Below are positions 1-11,910 of a stretch of DNA of 45,158 bases, piece after piece; the stretch's first letter is position 1, and the number at the start of each line of letters is the position of its first letter. Location of the stretch: the NCBI RefSeq assembly GCF_000204055.1, contig NW_006768823.1:475046-520203 (forward strand), written 5' to 3'. The position numbers and the translations under genes are program-made. A model generated the notes under the pieces. That model had not been told where the DNA came from. It searched no databases and saw nothing but the letters and a program-made list of their open reading frames with translations. Origin of the DNA: Melampsora larici-populina 98AG31. Lineage: Eukaryota; Basidiomycota; Pucciniomycetes; Pucciniales; Melampsoraceae.

Positions 1-3000
1 ATCACTATTATATTTTGTGTAGTATTATATGCATTGTGGTTTTAAAATATGAAAAAATATGCCAGACAATTGGAATGCATCAAAGGGCCCTCCCATTATT
101 TTTTCATATTTTTCTGACCCTTGCCAGCTTCTCTATAATTTTCTATGTCTACTCAATTTTCTAAACTCCACGGTAAATTTGCGATTTGGCGTAGTGATAT
201 AAGCGAAAGTGGATGGCTGACAAAGCCAAACACTTATATGTTTCTCTTTGTGACTCGGTCCGTACAGAGCTACAGGTATTTCATCTTTTTCTTAATAAAA
301 TGACTTTGACTTGAATCAAAACTGACTATTATACTTTCCTTGATCAGAATCTTGATAGTCAGTTTACATTGATCCCAGATGTCTGGACAACAAAGGGTAA
401 CACGCACGCCTTTAGTGGTGTATTGGTTGCTTACATCACTCAGAATTGGGAATTCAAGATACAACATCTTACGTTGAAGACCGTGGCATGGCATCATCAC
501 GGTAAATGGTTGGCGGAGCCAATCATGACCATTCTAAAGAAGGACAACCTATATCAAAAGATAAGATTGATTCATTATTTTGTTTGTATATTAAAGTTAT
601 ATTTGACTGACATCCAACGTTATTGTATCACATGCTTGCTCAGGTTACTGACTCAGGCATGAATAACCACACAATGTCCCGAGAAATTCATTCTCAGCTA
701 CAGTCTTGTTCAGAATCTTCAAGCTCTCAAGTTCCTTCGGCAGCCAATAGCGATTTCCAAAACTCACCCTCCCAACAGCCTTCCGAATCTGAAAGCCTTG
801 CTGTGATCAATAAGCAATCAGTTAAGCCAACCGCCAAATGGCTAACCAATTACACGTGGGATCCAAAGACCATGCACCACTTCTGTGCGTGCCACAAGCT
901 CGGGCTTGTTGTGAAGCATGGTCTGGCTGCTTTAGGAATCAACGCTCCAGCAAATTTGGCTAACAAGGAGAAAGTATTAGGCCGGTTTCCTGTGGTAGAT
1001 ATCATGCCTGTCATCAAAGAGGAAGATAATGAAGATGAAGCCTTAGGTGATAGACCCATTTAACACAATGACAAAGCAGAACACAATCCACCGGACCACA
1101 ATGCTGACGAGCTTCCTGATGAGACACCTCATAGTGACTCAGAAGAGGGATCGGAAGGTGGCAATCAAGAAGAAGACAAAGAGACACGCCGTCTGCAAGA
1201 ATCAATTCAATCAAACCACAAAGGCGGTGCCACAAGGAACACAATGGCTGATCTTTACAAAAATGTGAGTTGATTTCATTTCTCTCCTTTCCTTATTTAT
1301 ATATTTTTGTTCTATAATCTCAATGAATTTTTTTGGTTTTTAAAGTGTCTCACAGTGTGTTGCCGTATGACACAAAGTGCGTCTTGGAGACAAGTGTTTG
1401 AGCGCCGCATCAAGGCCAAAGGCCTATCCGTGCGCCCATTGGTTGCTGGATATGGTATAAGATGGAATGCTGACCATGATCCACAATCACGAGCATATGA
1501 AGCACGTGAGGTGAGTTGATTAGTGTTTGATGTCTAGAGATAATCAAACCAATTTATCTAACCTTCACTCCAATCTCTCTCCAATCTGTATTTAGGTAAT
1601 CAATCAGATTCTAAGCAAGGATTTAGAAAAATACCACTCCACCAACAGGCGCCAAGGTACCGATGTGAAGAAAGTGGCATATTTCCATGATATTACGTTT
1701 GATGGTGGTGATTGGGAAGACATCAATGCGCTAAATGAAGAGCTTTTGGTAAGTAATCTGACTTACACTCAAATTACATACAATATCTGATGATTCCTTT
1801 TTCTTCTCAATCAGCCTTTCCTTCTACTTACCAAACCATTTGAGGAGGACAGTCCAAACCGGATCAATTGTCATTCCCAAGTACTATGTTCTCCTGGAAT
1901 CCCTCAAGGTGCGATAAACCTCTTTAGATGAAGATGACCCACCATACCCTATGATCTCGGAAATGGTAGTCTGGTTGGATAAGTATTGGAATGAGGCGCT
2001 CAAGTGTGAAGCTCTGGTCTTTGTGACAATTCTAAACCCCTTGTTTCCACATTGATTCTTTGAGAAAACATTTGGTGCTGAAGATGCGCTTTCTGTCGAT
2101 ACTCTTGCAAGATTCACTGTAGCTTTCAATATTCGCAAGACTCAGCATACCAACCTTGATTCTCAACGCATACTCAAACCCAGCACATCGATCTCAAGTA
2201 GCAAGGTGTCCTCTGTATACCAACTCTTCAGCAGTGATCTACAGACTGAGCGAGTAGATGAGCTGAAGAGATATCTGGCAGGTGAACATCCTTTGATACC
2301 ACTGTAAACATCATTCAACTTCCCCAATTTGGCAGAGGAAAATGATTAATAGTACAGTTTTTCATAAAAGAATCTAATAATGCACACCTGGGCCATTTCA
2401 CCCACACTACATATGTGCAGCAAGCTAAGTCAATAGTTGTCTATCATGTACATACAGGTCTGCTCAGTTTTTTGCCCATCAGAATAAATAAATCACATGT
2501 TATACCACATGTAACTTTTTCGACTTTGAAATTTTTTTCCCAAAAATTCACTACATATAATTCTGTAGCTGCTCAGGCAATATTGTTGAAGCTATGTCTT
2601 AGTAACAGAAAGTGTGTTACATGCAGTTGAGTTGATGAGATCACACCAAAACATTGAGTCAGTGTATGTAGTCAATCTTTTGGAAGCTTTTTTCAATCTG
2701 AAAGAAGTTACAGCATGTATTACATATGAATAACTTGTCCTGATGAGCAGATAACTGAGCAGAACTGTATGTACATGATAACCACATATTCACTGAGCCT
2801 GCTACACATATGTAGTGTGGGTGTTATGGCTCAGGTGTGGAGTGATAGACCATTTTATGACAAATCATACTCCCAATCATTTTTCCCTGCCCACTTGGGG
2901 AACCCGAATAATGTCTGCAGTGTACCCGTCCTCAAAAAGGGGAAAGGTGGTCAGGATATTGATCCTGAATGCATATTACAATGGTGGAAAGTGAGTTCCT

Positions 3001-3313
3001 ATTTTTGCCTGTTTCCTGAAAACATGCTAATCTGGTTCATGATGTGTTTTAGGACCATGAACACCAATATCCGGTCCTTGCATCAATGGCTCGTGACTAC
3101 CTCGCGGTCCCGGCTTCCTCTGCAGCTGTAGAGAGGTCCTTTTCAGCTGCTGCTGATGTATGCTCCACCAATCGAGGTCGATTAGCTCCTCAAACTATTG
3201 AGAGGAACATTGGTAGCCTCTTGTGGCTTCGTGAAAAGGTGGAATTGTTGGGTGAATGGATGCTTGTAGCCAGCGGGCTAGCAAACAATTTGGCAAAGGG
3301 TATAATAAAATAA
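1..3313 (+). pseudogene. hAT-superfamily transposase, decayed, multi-exon, 5' end outside window or lost
   Basis: The reading frame is broken but recognisable. About 213-280 encodes ADKAKHLYVSLCDSVRTEL. 369-535 encodes the hAT-type DVWTTKGN...FSGV...ITQNWEF segment. 644-1063 carries VTDSGMNNHTM and TWDPKTMHHFCACHKLGLVV, the usual fungal hAT catalytic-core region. 1264-1345, 1510-1594 and 1749-1814 look like GT-AG introns. 3086-3313 is the hAT C-terminal dimerisation domain (ARDYLAVPASSAAVERSFSA). Defects: a TAA ends the frame at 1061-1063, frameshifts occur near 1920 and 2050, and roughly 600 bp of unrelated sequence (2310-2900) separates the GEHPL segment from the ILQWWK...DHEHQYP segment. 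An intron at about 2991-3052 precedes the last exon. It would have cut and joined DNA at hAT ends; this copy cannot make a full protein. Family call is secure, exact exon limits are not. Confidence 0.8.
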
Positions 3314-3379
3314 TGCTATTGTTTCTTTTTTTTAAAACTAATTCTTTTCTTTATAAATACATTATTATTGTATGCTTCA

Positions 3380-3606
3380 CCTAAATGTTACTGCTAAGCC
3401 GCTAATTAGCGGTTTAGCGCGCAAATTCTCGCTAAGCTAATGACCCTAGCTTAGCGGGTCATTTTTTTGTGCGCTAAGCTAATGCCTTAGCTTTAGCGGT
3501 TTTCCGCTAAGCTTAGCGTTAGCGGAATTGGCCTTAGCGGTTTCTAGCTACGCTAAGCCAAGGTGGTGAAAACCCTTAGCTTAGCTTAGCGAGCCACTGT
3601 TGCTTG
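3380..3606. repeat. Cluster of TTAGCG/CGCTAA motifs, probable hAT subterminal region
   Basis: About 220 bp directly downstream of the hAT transposase is packed with CGCTAA, TTAGCG and GCTAAGC in both orientations, spaced irregularly and interrupted by short T-runs. Dense short motifs in both orientations near a transposon end are the usual form of subterminal transposase-binding repeats in hAT elements. I could not locate a matching left end or a target duplication, so assignment to the hAT copy is inference. Confidence 0.55.
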
Positions 3607-4013
3607 GGGAAATTTCAAAGCCCACATTTTGAATGAGTGAAGTAATGGAAAAGATAACCTAAGATAAAAATGTAGAAATAAGAGCAGCATTTGAAGCTAT
3701 TTGAGAGCCATCAGTCTTGGTCCAGTTTGGCTTGATTGGTTGTTGATTCTTTGAGCTGCTTTTCAAAAGCTCTGATAAAAGATGGGGTGTTGAATGACTG
3801 GACGAAACAGCTGAAAACAGCTGGTATTGAGTAAGATCCTCCATCCGGCATGCAAGAGAATGCTGAACCTCGAGATGGAGGGAATACATATAAAATATGA
3901 GTAGCTTTGATGCAATCAAAGGTGCACTTGTCTGGAGACAGATGATCGGGAACCCATTCTCCTAATCTTTTTGACCCTCTTGTCAGTCTTTAAGAGCCAA
4001 TAACTTGTGTCAG
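3607..4013. other. Unassigned spacer between hAT remnant and LINE
   Basis: No convincing gene. Short open frames on both strands lack family resemblance. The last few dozen bases may be the 5' untranslated part of the LINE, whose first plausible ATG is at 4014. Confidence 0.4.
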
Positions 4014-4220
4014 ATGCCACCCAACACGTTCGACCTGGGCCAGATGGAAGAAGAAAGCTCCCTTGACCGGTTGACCAAAAGGTTGGCCAATCAAAACGTG
4101 TCTAGTCAACTTATGGATGTGCCTTCATCCCTCCAGGGCGATTTGGGCAATTTGGATGGTGCCCCTCCACAGATTGATATCGTCTCAGATATTCCGGAGG
4201 CTACCCCCAAACGCAACACT

Positions 4221-5406
4221 CACAGGGGCAAAAATAGATGCTCACATAGGTGTGAGCGTTGAAATTTTTGTGTTTTCTTCAATGTTTGTTCAATTTTGCT
4301 TTCCTTTTCTTTCCCTTTTCTTTCCAATTTCTTTCTGCTCGTCATCTGATTATGTGATCAACAGGAACTGAGCAGACAAACTAAGCCTTCCTCAGGCCTT
4401 ATTCCTGAGCAAAGAAGTCTGAGGAAGGGCTGATCCATCTGCTCAGTTTATCTCAGCTGCTCAGCTGATCCTGAGCGGCATTCCCTGGTTCAGTAGGCTC
4501 CAAGGGACACCACTTGTGATTAGCTTAGGGGCTGAGCTGACCTGAGTATCCTCTTAGCTAATTCTCCGCAGTGTCCCTTGGATAGATCACATAGGGCCAG
4601 CCTTGCCTCAGGCTTCATGGCTCCGGAATGAAGCCTGATGCCCATCTGCTCAGTTGACCAAGGCTGCTCAGCTATCCCTCAGTGGCATTCCTGGATCATA
4701 AGGATCCAAAGGATTTCACTGCTCATTGGCTGAGGGGCTGCTCATCTAGTCCTGAGGGGCATTCCTGGGAGAAGGATCCAAAGGATGTCACTGAGTATTG
4801 GCTGAGGGGCTGCTCAGCTAGTCCTCAGTGGCATTCCTGGGATCAGAAGGATCCAAAGGATGTCACAGAGGACTAGCTGAGGGGCTGATCAGTTGATCTC
4901 AGCCCCTCAGTGTGAGCAGCTTTATCCAGGGGACATCACTTAGGATTAGCTGAGCGGCTGAGATAAACTGAGCAGGGGGATGGCTTTTTTTTGAGGTTTC
5001 ATTCCTTAGCAAGGAAGTCTGGCCCATCAGTGACCCAGCCAGGGGATGATACTGAGTATTTCATGAGCATCTCAAATGGGATGGCCCCTGTGCAGGCCTT
5101 CACTAAGAAATGAAGCCTGAGGAAGGTGTAGTTCATGTGCTCATTGTAATTTTGACCAAATTGCTGAGTATTCAGTGACTCATGAGCTGATCCTGAGTAC
5201 TCATCTGGACTCAGTTATTGCTCATCCAAGATGGAAATGAGCCTTCTCAAGAAATGTTAAGCAAAATGTGAGTAAAACAGGCTGATCACCTGAACACAAC
5301 CAAAATTGTGAATTGAATGAATCTGAAAGAAAATGAATCTTTTTTGGAGACTTCAAAAAAGTCTACAACGCTCACATACATGTGAGCATCAATTTTGGCC
5401 CCTGTG
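4221..5406. mobile_element. Non-autonomous CACAG-ended DNA transposon (CACTA-like), TSD ACT
   Basis: A 1186 bp insertion in LINE ORF1. Left end CACAGGGGC plus an AT-rich spacer, then GATGCTCACAT...TGTGAGCGTTG. The right end reads the same in reverse complement with few changes over nearly 40 bp. Both ends are flanked by the trinucleotide ACT (4218-4220 and 5407-5409). Inside each TIR is a smaller palindrome built on GCTCACA/TGTGAGC. No transposase frame is present. The interior is dominated by CTCAGC/GCTGAG motifs and a three-unit tandem repeat. A 3 bp duplication and CACAG ends fit the CACTA/CMC superfamily. Confidence 0.85.
4681..4885. repeat. Imperfect tandem repeat, about 72 bp x 3, inside the 4221-5406 element
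   Basis: Three successive units each contain GGCATTCCTGG, AAGGATCCAAAGGAT, GTCACTGAG or a variant, GGCTGAGGGGCTG and a CTAGTCCT segment. Spacing is 70-75 bp. The surrounding 4370-5200 interval carries many more isolated CTCAGC/GCTGAG copies in both orientations. The open frame across this repeat is a by-product of the period being near a multiple of three. Confidence 0.8.
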
Positions 5407-6048
5407 ACTGTCCCTCATCTTGCTGAGTTCTCAAGGAAGAAGGCACGTGGTGATGCCATTGATCCAGGTTCTCAGGATCAAATCCAAACCATCCCCAACA
5501 TCCCTCGATCCAAGAGGATGTCTCGTATGATCCCAGGCAGTGAGGATGATCGTTCCCTCACTGCTCTGCTGACCAAGCTTGTATCCGTTGCCAACACAGC
5601 AATACAGCTTCCGGCTAAAGGCCACCTACCGTCCAAAATACAGGTCAATGTCGATTTGTGCGCAGACATTCTTGTCCTCATCAATGCTGCTTACAATCAT
5701 CATCAGATTGATAATACCAAGAGAATGCTCTTCAGTAAACAGGTGTCTGGCTCTTCATGCTCCCCCAGGGCGGCCACGTTGTTAATGACCCCACCAACAG
5801 GCCCTAATACGGCTCCGAATTTCCATATTGACTCGCTTACCGAGAAATTTGAAACACTTAGTGAGAAAGTCTCACTGCCGGTTTTGGCGCTGCCGGCCAT
5901 CTCAAGCCAGGGTGCTCAGCGACAAGGACCCAGCTCAACTGCCAACTCCTACACAGCTAAAGCTGCAAAGTCACCCCCATCAGGAACTACGGCACAGGCC
6001 ACAGGCCCAAGTTCAAAACGGAGGCAGACCCCTGTTAAGATATGCTAA

Positions 6049-6285
6049 TCTTACTTAGGTGGTCAAAGATCTATTACCAAATTGGGAAAAGAATCAGGGA
6101 GTTGTGAAGAAAGTTGAGTATGTACGGATTTGGTCAAATGTATTGGTTGTGAGGCGCGGTTAGTGAAATTTGGACCAAAGGGGTTAGCTGGTAATGAAAT
6201 GAATCAAGGGGTGTTGAATGTTTTTTCTTTTGGATATCTTGTCACTCTTGTAGTTTCTTTTCCCCCCTTTCTCTTCTGATTCTTT
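6049..6285. other. Non-coding sequence left of Copia, inside LINE
   Basis: No gene. This piece and 12585-13080 become continuous when Copia is removed (target duplication TCTTT at 6281-6285 and 12580-12584). Together they make about 730 bp that separates the two halves of LINE ORF1. They may be another, older insertion. I found no clear terminal repeats. Confidence 0.45.
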
Positions 6286-7135
6286 TGAACAGCGAATATC
6301 CGATCAAGGTACCTGAATTCCCGTGACAGTTTTCTAAAGGTGAGCTCCTTCACCTCAAGTCACTATAACTACCTGAAGATACTAACCTATAAGGTTTGAT
6401 CAGGTCAAGGTAAAAATATAGAAAAGAGATCGACGCGTATTCAGTCTTAGATCTTTAATCTTTTCCTTCCGTAGAATAACGGATATATTTCACCTGAATT
6501 CCCGTGACAGTTTTCTAAAGGTGAGCTCCTTCACCTCAAGTCACTATAACTACCTGAAGATACTAACCTATAAGGTTTGATCATAACACAACAATAATAT
6601 GAAAGAAATGAAAGTTAGATAAATAAGAAAGTGAGTAAGTTCATAAGAACAAGACTAATCTGACCTATAAGGTTTGATCAGGTCAAGATAAAAATATAGA
6701 AAAGAGATCGACGTGTATTCAGTCTGAGATCTTTAACTAGCGTCAATACATTTTCAGGTGAAAGTATAATAATAGAATCAATCATATTAGTTAGTAACTG
6801 AATTCAGAAAGAGAAAATAGATAAAGAAGAAATGTATATATATATATAGTAGTTGAACTATGTTAAAAGGAGAAATGAGGCGTGAGAAAGTATAAAGGGG
6901 TGTGACTTACTCTTTTCCTTCCGTAGAATAACGGATAAGGAAAAGAGCAAGTACGTGTTGGTGAATTTACTTGAGATATAAAGGATGATTAGGGTTTTGG
7001 ACTTTAAGTTTAATTTGAGAGTTTTATAGTTCAAGTTAAAGTGTACTAAGTATCTGACATGTGTAGTGTTACTTCTACTACCTTTCGTGACAGATGAAAC
7101 ACCAAATAGGAGAGAGACTAAGGTGTCTCTCAACA
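6286..7135 (-). repeat. Copia 3' LTR (850 bp, with internal duplication)
   Basis: Near-identical to the other LTR but 181 bp longer. The extra segment, about 6310-6490, duplicates material found elsewhere in the same LTR: the block containing CCTATAAGGTTTGATCAGG, and the block CTTTTCCTTCCGTAGAATAA. Confidence 0.93.
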
Positions 7136-10100
7136 CTCCCCCTGTTTCAGATGTCCATGTATAACATCTAATCCTACTTGATTTCGCAGTTCTCTGAATG
7201 GGCTGGGATGTAAGGGTTTTGTCAGTGTGTCGGCAAACATATTTTTATTGCTAATGTGTTGTAGCTTGATGGTTTTCTTCTCGACTTGCTCCCAAATCCA
7301 ATGGTATTGAACGTCTATATGCTTAGTTCTGGCATGAAAAATCGATTTTTCAGTTAATGAAACCGCTCCAGTGCTATCACTGCATAAGATTGTTGGATTT
7401 TTCTGCGGGATAGATACATTTGATAGTAATCCACGTAACCAGACTACCTCTTGTCCGGCTTCTGTGGTTGCTCGATACTCGGCCTCTGTAGATGAAAGTG
7501 AGACTGTTTGCTGAAGTCAACTTTTCCAGCTCACTGCAGCGCCGTTGAGTTTAAATAGATATCCGGTTGTTGATCGTCGAGTGCTGGGATCACCGGCCCA
7601 GTCGGAATCGGTATGACATTCAGGATAATGCCAGCTTTGGTTACCTTCAATGGCAGTGTTTTGAGGTGAATAAAATAAACCCAGCGATTGGGTTCCCTTG
7701 AGGTATCTTAGGAAGTGAATCCCCATTTGCCACGCAAATAGAGATGGTTTAGATAGGTGCTGCGATAGGGCACCGACGGCGTAAGCAATATCAGGTCTTG
7801 TACCCTGGGCAATGTACATGAGACTCCCTACAAGACTGTTGTATGGAAGGTTCAACCATTGGAATTCAATCAAGTCGTGGTCACTGGCTTTTGTGATCTT
7901 CGTTCCTCCCGGGAAAGGGGTTGAGGATGATTTGCAATCTTCTACGTTGAATTGCTCGAGAACAGTTTGAATAAATCCGGGTTGGCTTAGAGAGTATCCT
8001 CCTTCGTCCGTGGAATGAATTTCAATTCCTACTACACAGTGAGCTGGTCCTAGATCTTCCATTCTCCACTTCAGTTTCAATAAGTTTTTAATTTCACCAA
8101 CCTTGTCTCCTGTGATTGCCATGTCATCGACATGAAGATAAATCAATGTTTCTAATCCGTCATTGTCTTTACCGTACCACAGACAAGCATCGTGAGGATT
8201 TTGTATCAATCCAATACTGATAAATTTTTCTTTAACTTCATCACTCCAACATTTGGCTGATTGCTTCAAGCCATAAAGTGCCTTCTTCAACCTAGCTACC
8301 TTGCCATTTGCACGCTCTTCATCATACCCTTCTGGTAACTCGAGGTATATCTCCTCCTTGAGACCACTATTGAGAAAAGCAGCTATAGCATCCATCTGCT
8401 CAATGGGCCACCCCCTTCCTGCAGCTATTGCTACCATGATACGAAAAGAAGCTAGTCGTCCTGTAGGGGCAGATGTCTCATTAAAGTCAACACCTTTGGT
8501 TTGTGTATAACCTTTTGCCACGTATCGAGCCTTGTGCTTTGATATACTTCCATCCGGGTTTAATTTGTATTTGAAGTGCCATCTTCCTCCAACCACTGGT
8601 TGATTTTTAGGACGATCTACTATCTCCCATACTCCCATATCCTTAATATTTTGCATCTCCTTGTCACAGGCTGCTTTCCATTGATCGGCGTCACGAGATT
8701 TCATAGCCATTTTGTAGCTCTTGGGTTCAGCTCGGGCTTTCATAGCTTCTCGGCATTGGTATACTTTCAATGAGCAGTTTGAATACGACATCTTAGGTAC
8801 TATGCTTCGCATAGGAAAAGGTTCAATGAGATTTGATTTCCCAGGAGCATATCGTTCAGGAGGCCTGCGATCACGATCAGATCGTCTTGGTTCTATTTGT
8901 ATTGGAGGATTGATAGTGGTGGGTTGAATTTAGACTTCAGGAATGTTTTCAATCGGGCTTATGTTTGTTTGATCTTCATTTGTATCTGACGGCTCTTCGT
9001 TGGGCTTAGGCAGAGGGATTTCTTTTAATAGATCATCTTCATCATCGTCTATTGAATCTCGTAGGATTTCTTGATGGGTAACGTTCTCATTACTTTGATC
9101 CACATCTTCAATTTGATCAAGTGGGATGTCCTCGATGAATGTCCAATCAGGATTATTCTCGGCATCCTTCATAAAGGGAAATACAAGAGGCTGAAAAGTC
9201 ACATCATGACTGACATGGATTTGATTAGTTTCGAGGTCGAGAATCACAAAGTTATGGTTGTCTTCAGTAGCTCCTAATAAAACACCCATACAAGACACTG
9301 GCTCAAACTTTCCTCCTCTAATTTCTTTTCTGATGTGTCGGTAGGCCAGACAACCAAATGGTTGAAATCGTTTCACACTGACTTGTCTATTGTTCCAAAG
9401 TGAATGGGGAGTTGTTTTAAGATTTAGAGAAGAGGTGATTGTCCGATTCTGTAGCATTACAGAGTATGAAATAGTGTGGTACCAGTATTTAATAGGTACA
9501 CAGGACTGAACCATCATACATCTCGCTTTGGTATTGATGGTTCTGTTTGATCGTTCCGCCACACCGTTTTCTTCCGGTGTATGTGGTGATGTTACACGAG
9601 TGACGATACCCAATTCCTCAAGGTACGGAGTGAGTAATCCATTTATGAACTCCCCTCCTCCATCAAGCGAAAACATCTTTAATCTTTCACCGGTCTGTCT
9701 TTCAGCAAAAGCAATATACCGCTTAAAACAATCATACACTGTTTCAGCACTTTTATCTGGTAGTCCAAAAGAGACTCTGTAGCTGCTGTAGTCATCGGTA
9801 AAGAGTATGTAGTACTCTTCACGGTTGATGGAAGTCGTTCTAACAATACCACTCAGATCTACGTGGACGTTACCCAGGAATTTAGTGGCTCGTGGTCTAG
9901 AGGATGAAAAGGGGAGTCGGTGGTTTTTGGCTAGCGGGCAAACAGGACACTTGGTTATAATTTCAAAGTCTTTTGTAGTGATAGTCTTAGGTAGTACATC
10001 ATTAAAATAACCCAATCCCCACATCCTTTCCAGATATTTCTCGCTTGGATGACCTAGGGAATAGTGTAATTTAAGAATTGTGAGTTGATTTGTTTTTGAT

Positions 10101-11857
10101 ATTGATGACTGATGAGAACTTGGACTGACAGCTGACCGTAATGCTACATACATCATGCTTCCCTCGCCGATGAATCGTCCCACGAAAAGTTCTTTCTTTG
10201 CATGGTCGATACAGAAGTTCGGATCCTCAAGGACGGTTGTCACAGCTCCAGCTCTAAGCAATCTTCCACCCGCAATGAGGTTACGAGATAATTCTGGTAC
10301 GTAAAGACAGTCTTTAAGCTTGATATTTTCTCCTTTGGTATTTAATAAATTTACGTTTCCAATTGAATGAATATCTAAGGTTGCTCCTCCTCCCGCTAGG
10401 TTCAGTTTAGCTCCAGGATCATGATTCTCCATGAGAGTAGCGCTTTCAAATAATCCGGCATCGTGGAACATATGATGTGAGGCTCCGGTATCTATTAATG
10501 CTACGGAGTCACATTGGGCTCCTATACACGCTAACTGAGGCTGAGCTGTGCAGGAGAATTGTCCATCTAATTTGGTACTGTAACTGACTTCACGATCTTC
10601 CAATCTCAGGTTGTTGAAAACTGATTGTAGATCTTCAGAATTGGGATAATCGGGACCATGAACGTTTCGACTGGAAGCTTGATTTTGATGATGACCGTTT
10701 TGACCGCGTCCTCGACCCTGAAAACCTCCACGATGACCACCTCTGGATCCTCCTTGGAAACCACCGCGACCACCACGTGGGTACTCTACCCATTCACCAG
10801 CATCCTGCTTAGATCATTTCCAGGATTCCATCTTATTTGCGTTATTCGGATGGTGAAAACAATCGGCTTGGTCATGTGGTTTAGTGGGATGGTCTCGACC
10901 AATGCACTTATTTCGGCTGCAGGTCTGCCATCTTCCAGTCCGATTTCCTTGACTAGGTTCAGATGTTTCAGCTACTCGGCTAGAGTGTTGTCGACTTGAT
11001 GAGAACATTTTACGAGTCTGGTAAGTTTTCTTGAGTTCAGTCTCTAAGTTTTGAAATTTTACATGTCCGGCGTCTAGGAGATCGCAGCCTTTCTCGGCCC
11101 ATTCTCGATTAAGTGACCTAACAAACTGACGCGCTTGTTCTTCTTCAGACATCTCACCGTTTGAACCCAGATATGCATCTACTTTAGCTCTGAATACATC
11201 AATATAATCCAACAAGTCTTTCGTGGATCCTTGGGATAGGTCGGTTATTTCGCTTCGGAGCATGAGTTTAACTGATTCGGAATTGCTTATGTGATAGTCG
11301 CGAATTGTCTTCCAAAGTAAAGAAGGGGATGATGGTGTCGTCTTAATGCTGTTCTCGAACTTAGAAATCATGGAAATGAATCGGGTGGATTGAGCTGCCT
11401 CAATGCTAGCAAGAAGCCAGTAAAAGATCGCTTTCTTGGTAGCAAGGACAATTTTGGCGTCAAGCAGTCCTCCAGCCTCTTCCGAGTCTAAGTAATGATC
11501 ATACGAAGCAGCCATCAATCCGAAACGAACTCCATCAGACCATGCAACATAATTTGAAGCTGTTAATTTAATTCCAATAATTATTTTGTGAAGAATGGAA
11601 TTCATCTTCATCGCTTGGCGCTGAGCTGGGGTGTCTGTATCCATAGGTTCGTTTGAAGACATCGCTGGTACTCTAGGCTGTCCGGATGGTATGGTTGTTT
11701 GAGACGATTGGGAAGTTTCGGCTGAACTGGAGTGGTCTGACTGATCCTCTATCTGGGAGTTGTTGTGGATTCCGTCGATATCCTCTGAGGACGGGCCTGG
11801 AGTCGATGCAGGAGTTGGTAGTTGGGATTCGTCTAAGGTATTGTCCCTCTCTGACAT
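7130..11857 (-). pseudogene. Copia gag-pol polyprotein, three in-frame stops
   Basis: One frame runs from an ATG at 11857 to a TGA at 7130-7132 just inside the LTR. Domains in order: gag (11857 to about 10800) with an RNA-binding C-terminal region that continues into an RG/G-rich stretch; aspartic protease with LIDTGASHHM (about 10500); integrase with the HHCC zinc finger (LGHP...CPVCPLAKNH) and DD-E core (HVDLSG, LDGGGEF, EENGVAERSN); reverse transcriptase (YLHVDDMAITG); RNase H (HTDSDWAGDPSTRRSTTGY, LSSTEAEYRA). In-frame stops: TGA 10814-10816, TAA 8930-8932 and TGA 7517-7519, the last where relatives commonly have Arg. No frameshifts were noted. It would encode particle and replication functions; as it stands expression would need readthrough at three sites. 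Confidence 0.92.
7136..7146 (-). other. Copia polypurine tract
   Basis: On the minus strand AACAGGGGGAG directly abuts the TGTTGAG start of the 3' LTR, the expected position for the plus-strand primer. It also lies inside the end of the polyprotein frame, whose stop falls in the LTR. Confidence 0.8.
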
Positions 11858-11894
11858 ATGGTTTTGTCTTCTATACTAATAACTGAGAGTCGAA

Positions 11895-11910
11895 CTAACT
11901 CTCGCTACCA
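11895..11910 (-). other. Copia primer-binding site
   Basis: Immediately after the 5' LTR, the minus strand reads TGGTAGCGAGAGTTAG, resembling the TGGTA-starting primer-binding sites of Copia elements that use initiator-Met tRNA. The exact tRNA is not determined. Confidence 0.55.

Larger units (their letters stand above)
4014..6048 (+). pseudogene. LINE ORF1, N-terminal half, interrupted by a MITE
   Basis: The start is taken as the first ATG (4014). The frame runs to 4220, is interrupted by the element 4221-5406, and resumes in the same frame at 5407 through a stop ending at 6048. The protein half is Ser/Thr/Pro/Gln-rich, with an acidic N-terminus, a basic patch (FSRKKARGD) and a short heptad-like stretch (DSLTEKFETLSEKV) before a low-complexity Ala/Ser/Pro tail. 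This is a plausible nucleic-acid-binding, multimerising ORF1 N-terminus. The expected downstream part (zinc knuckles) is found 7 kb away after the Copia insertion, and about 730 bp of non-coding, non-Copia sequence (6049-6285 plus 12580-13080) also intervenes. The ORF1 role rests on position and on the C-terminal half, not on a conserved motif here. Confidence 0.6.

Noticed and set aside
4682..4876. Open frame with repeated HSW/DPKDVTE-type residues
   Set aside because: It only translates the 72 bp tandem repeat inside a non-coding transposon; no start context or homology.
6858..7136. Identical-looking 92-residue frames at 6858-7136 and 12302-12580
   Set aside because: Both lie inside the Copia LTRs and reflect LTR identity, not a gene.
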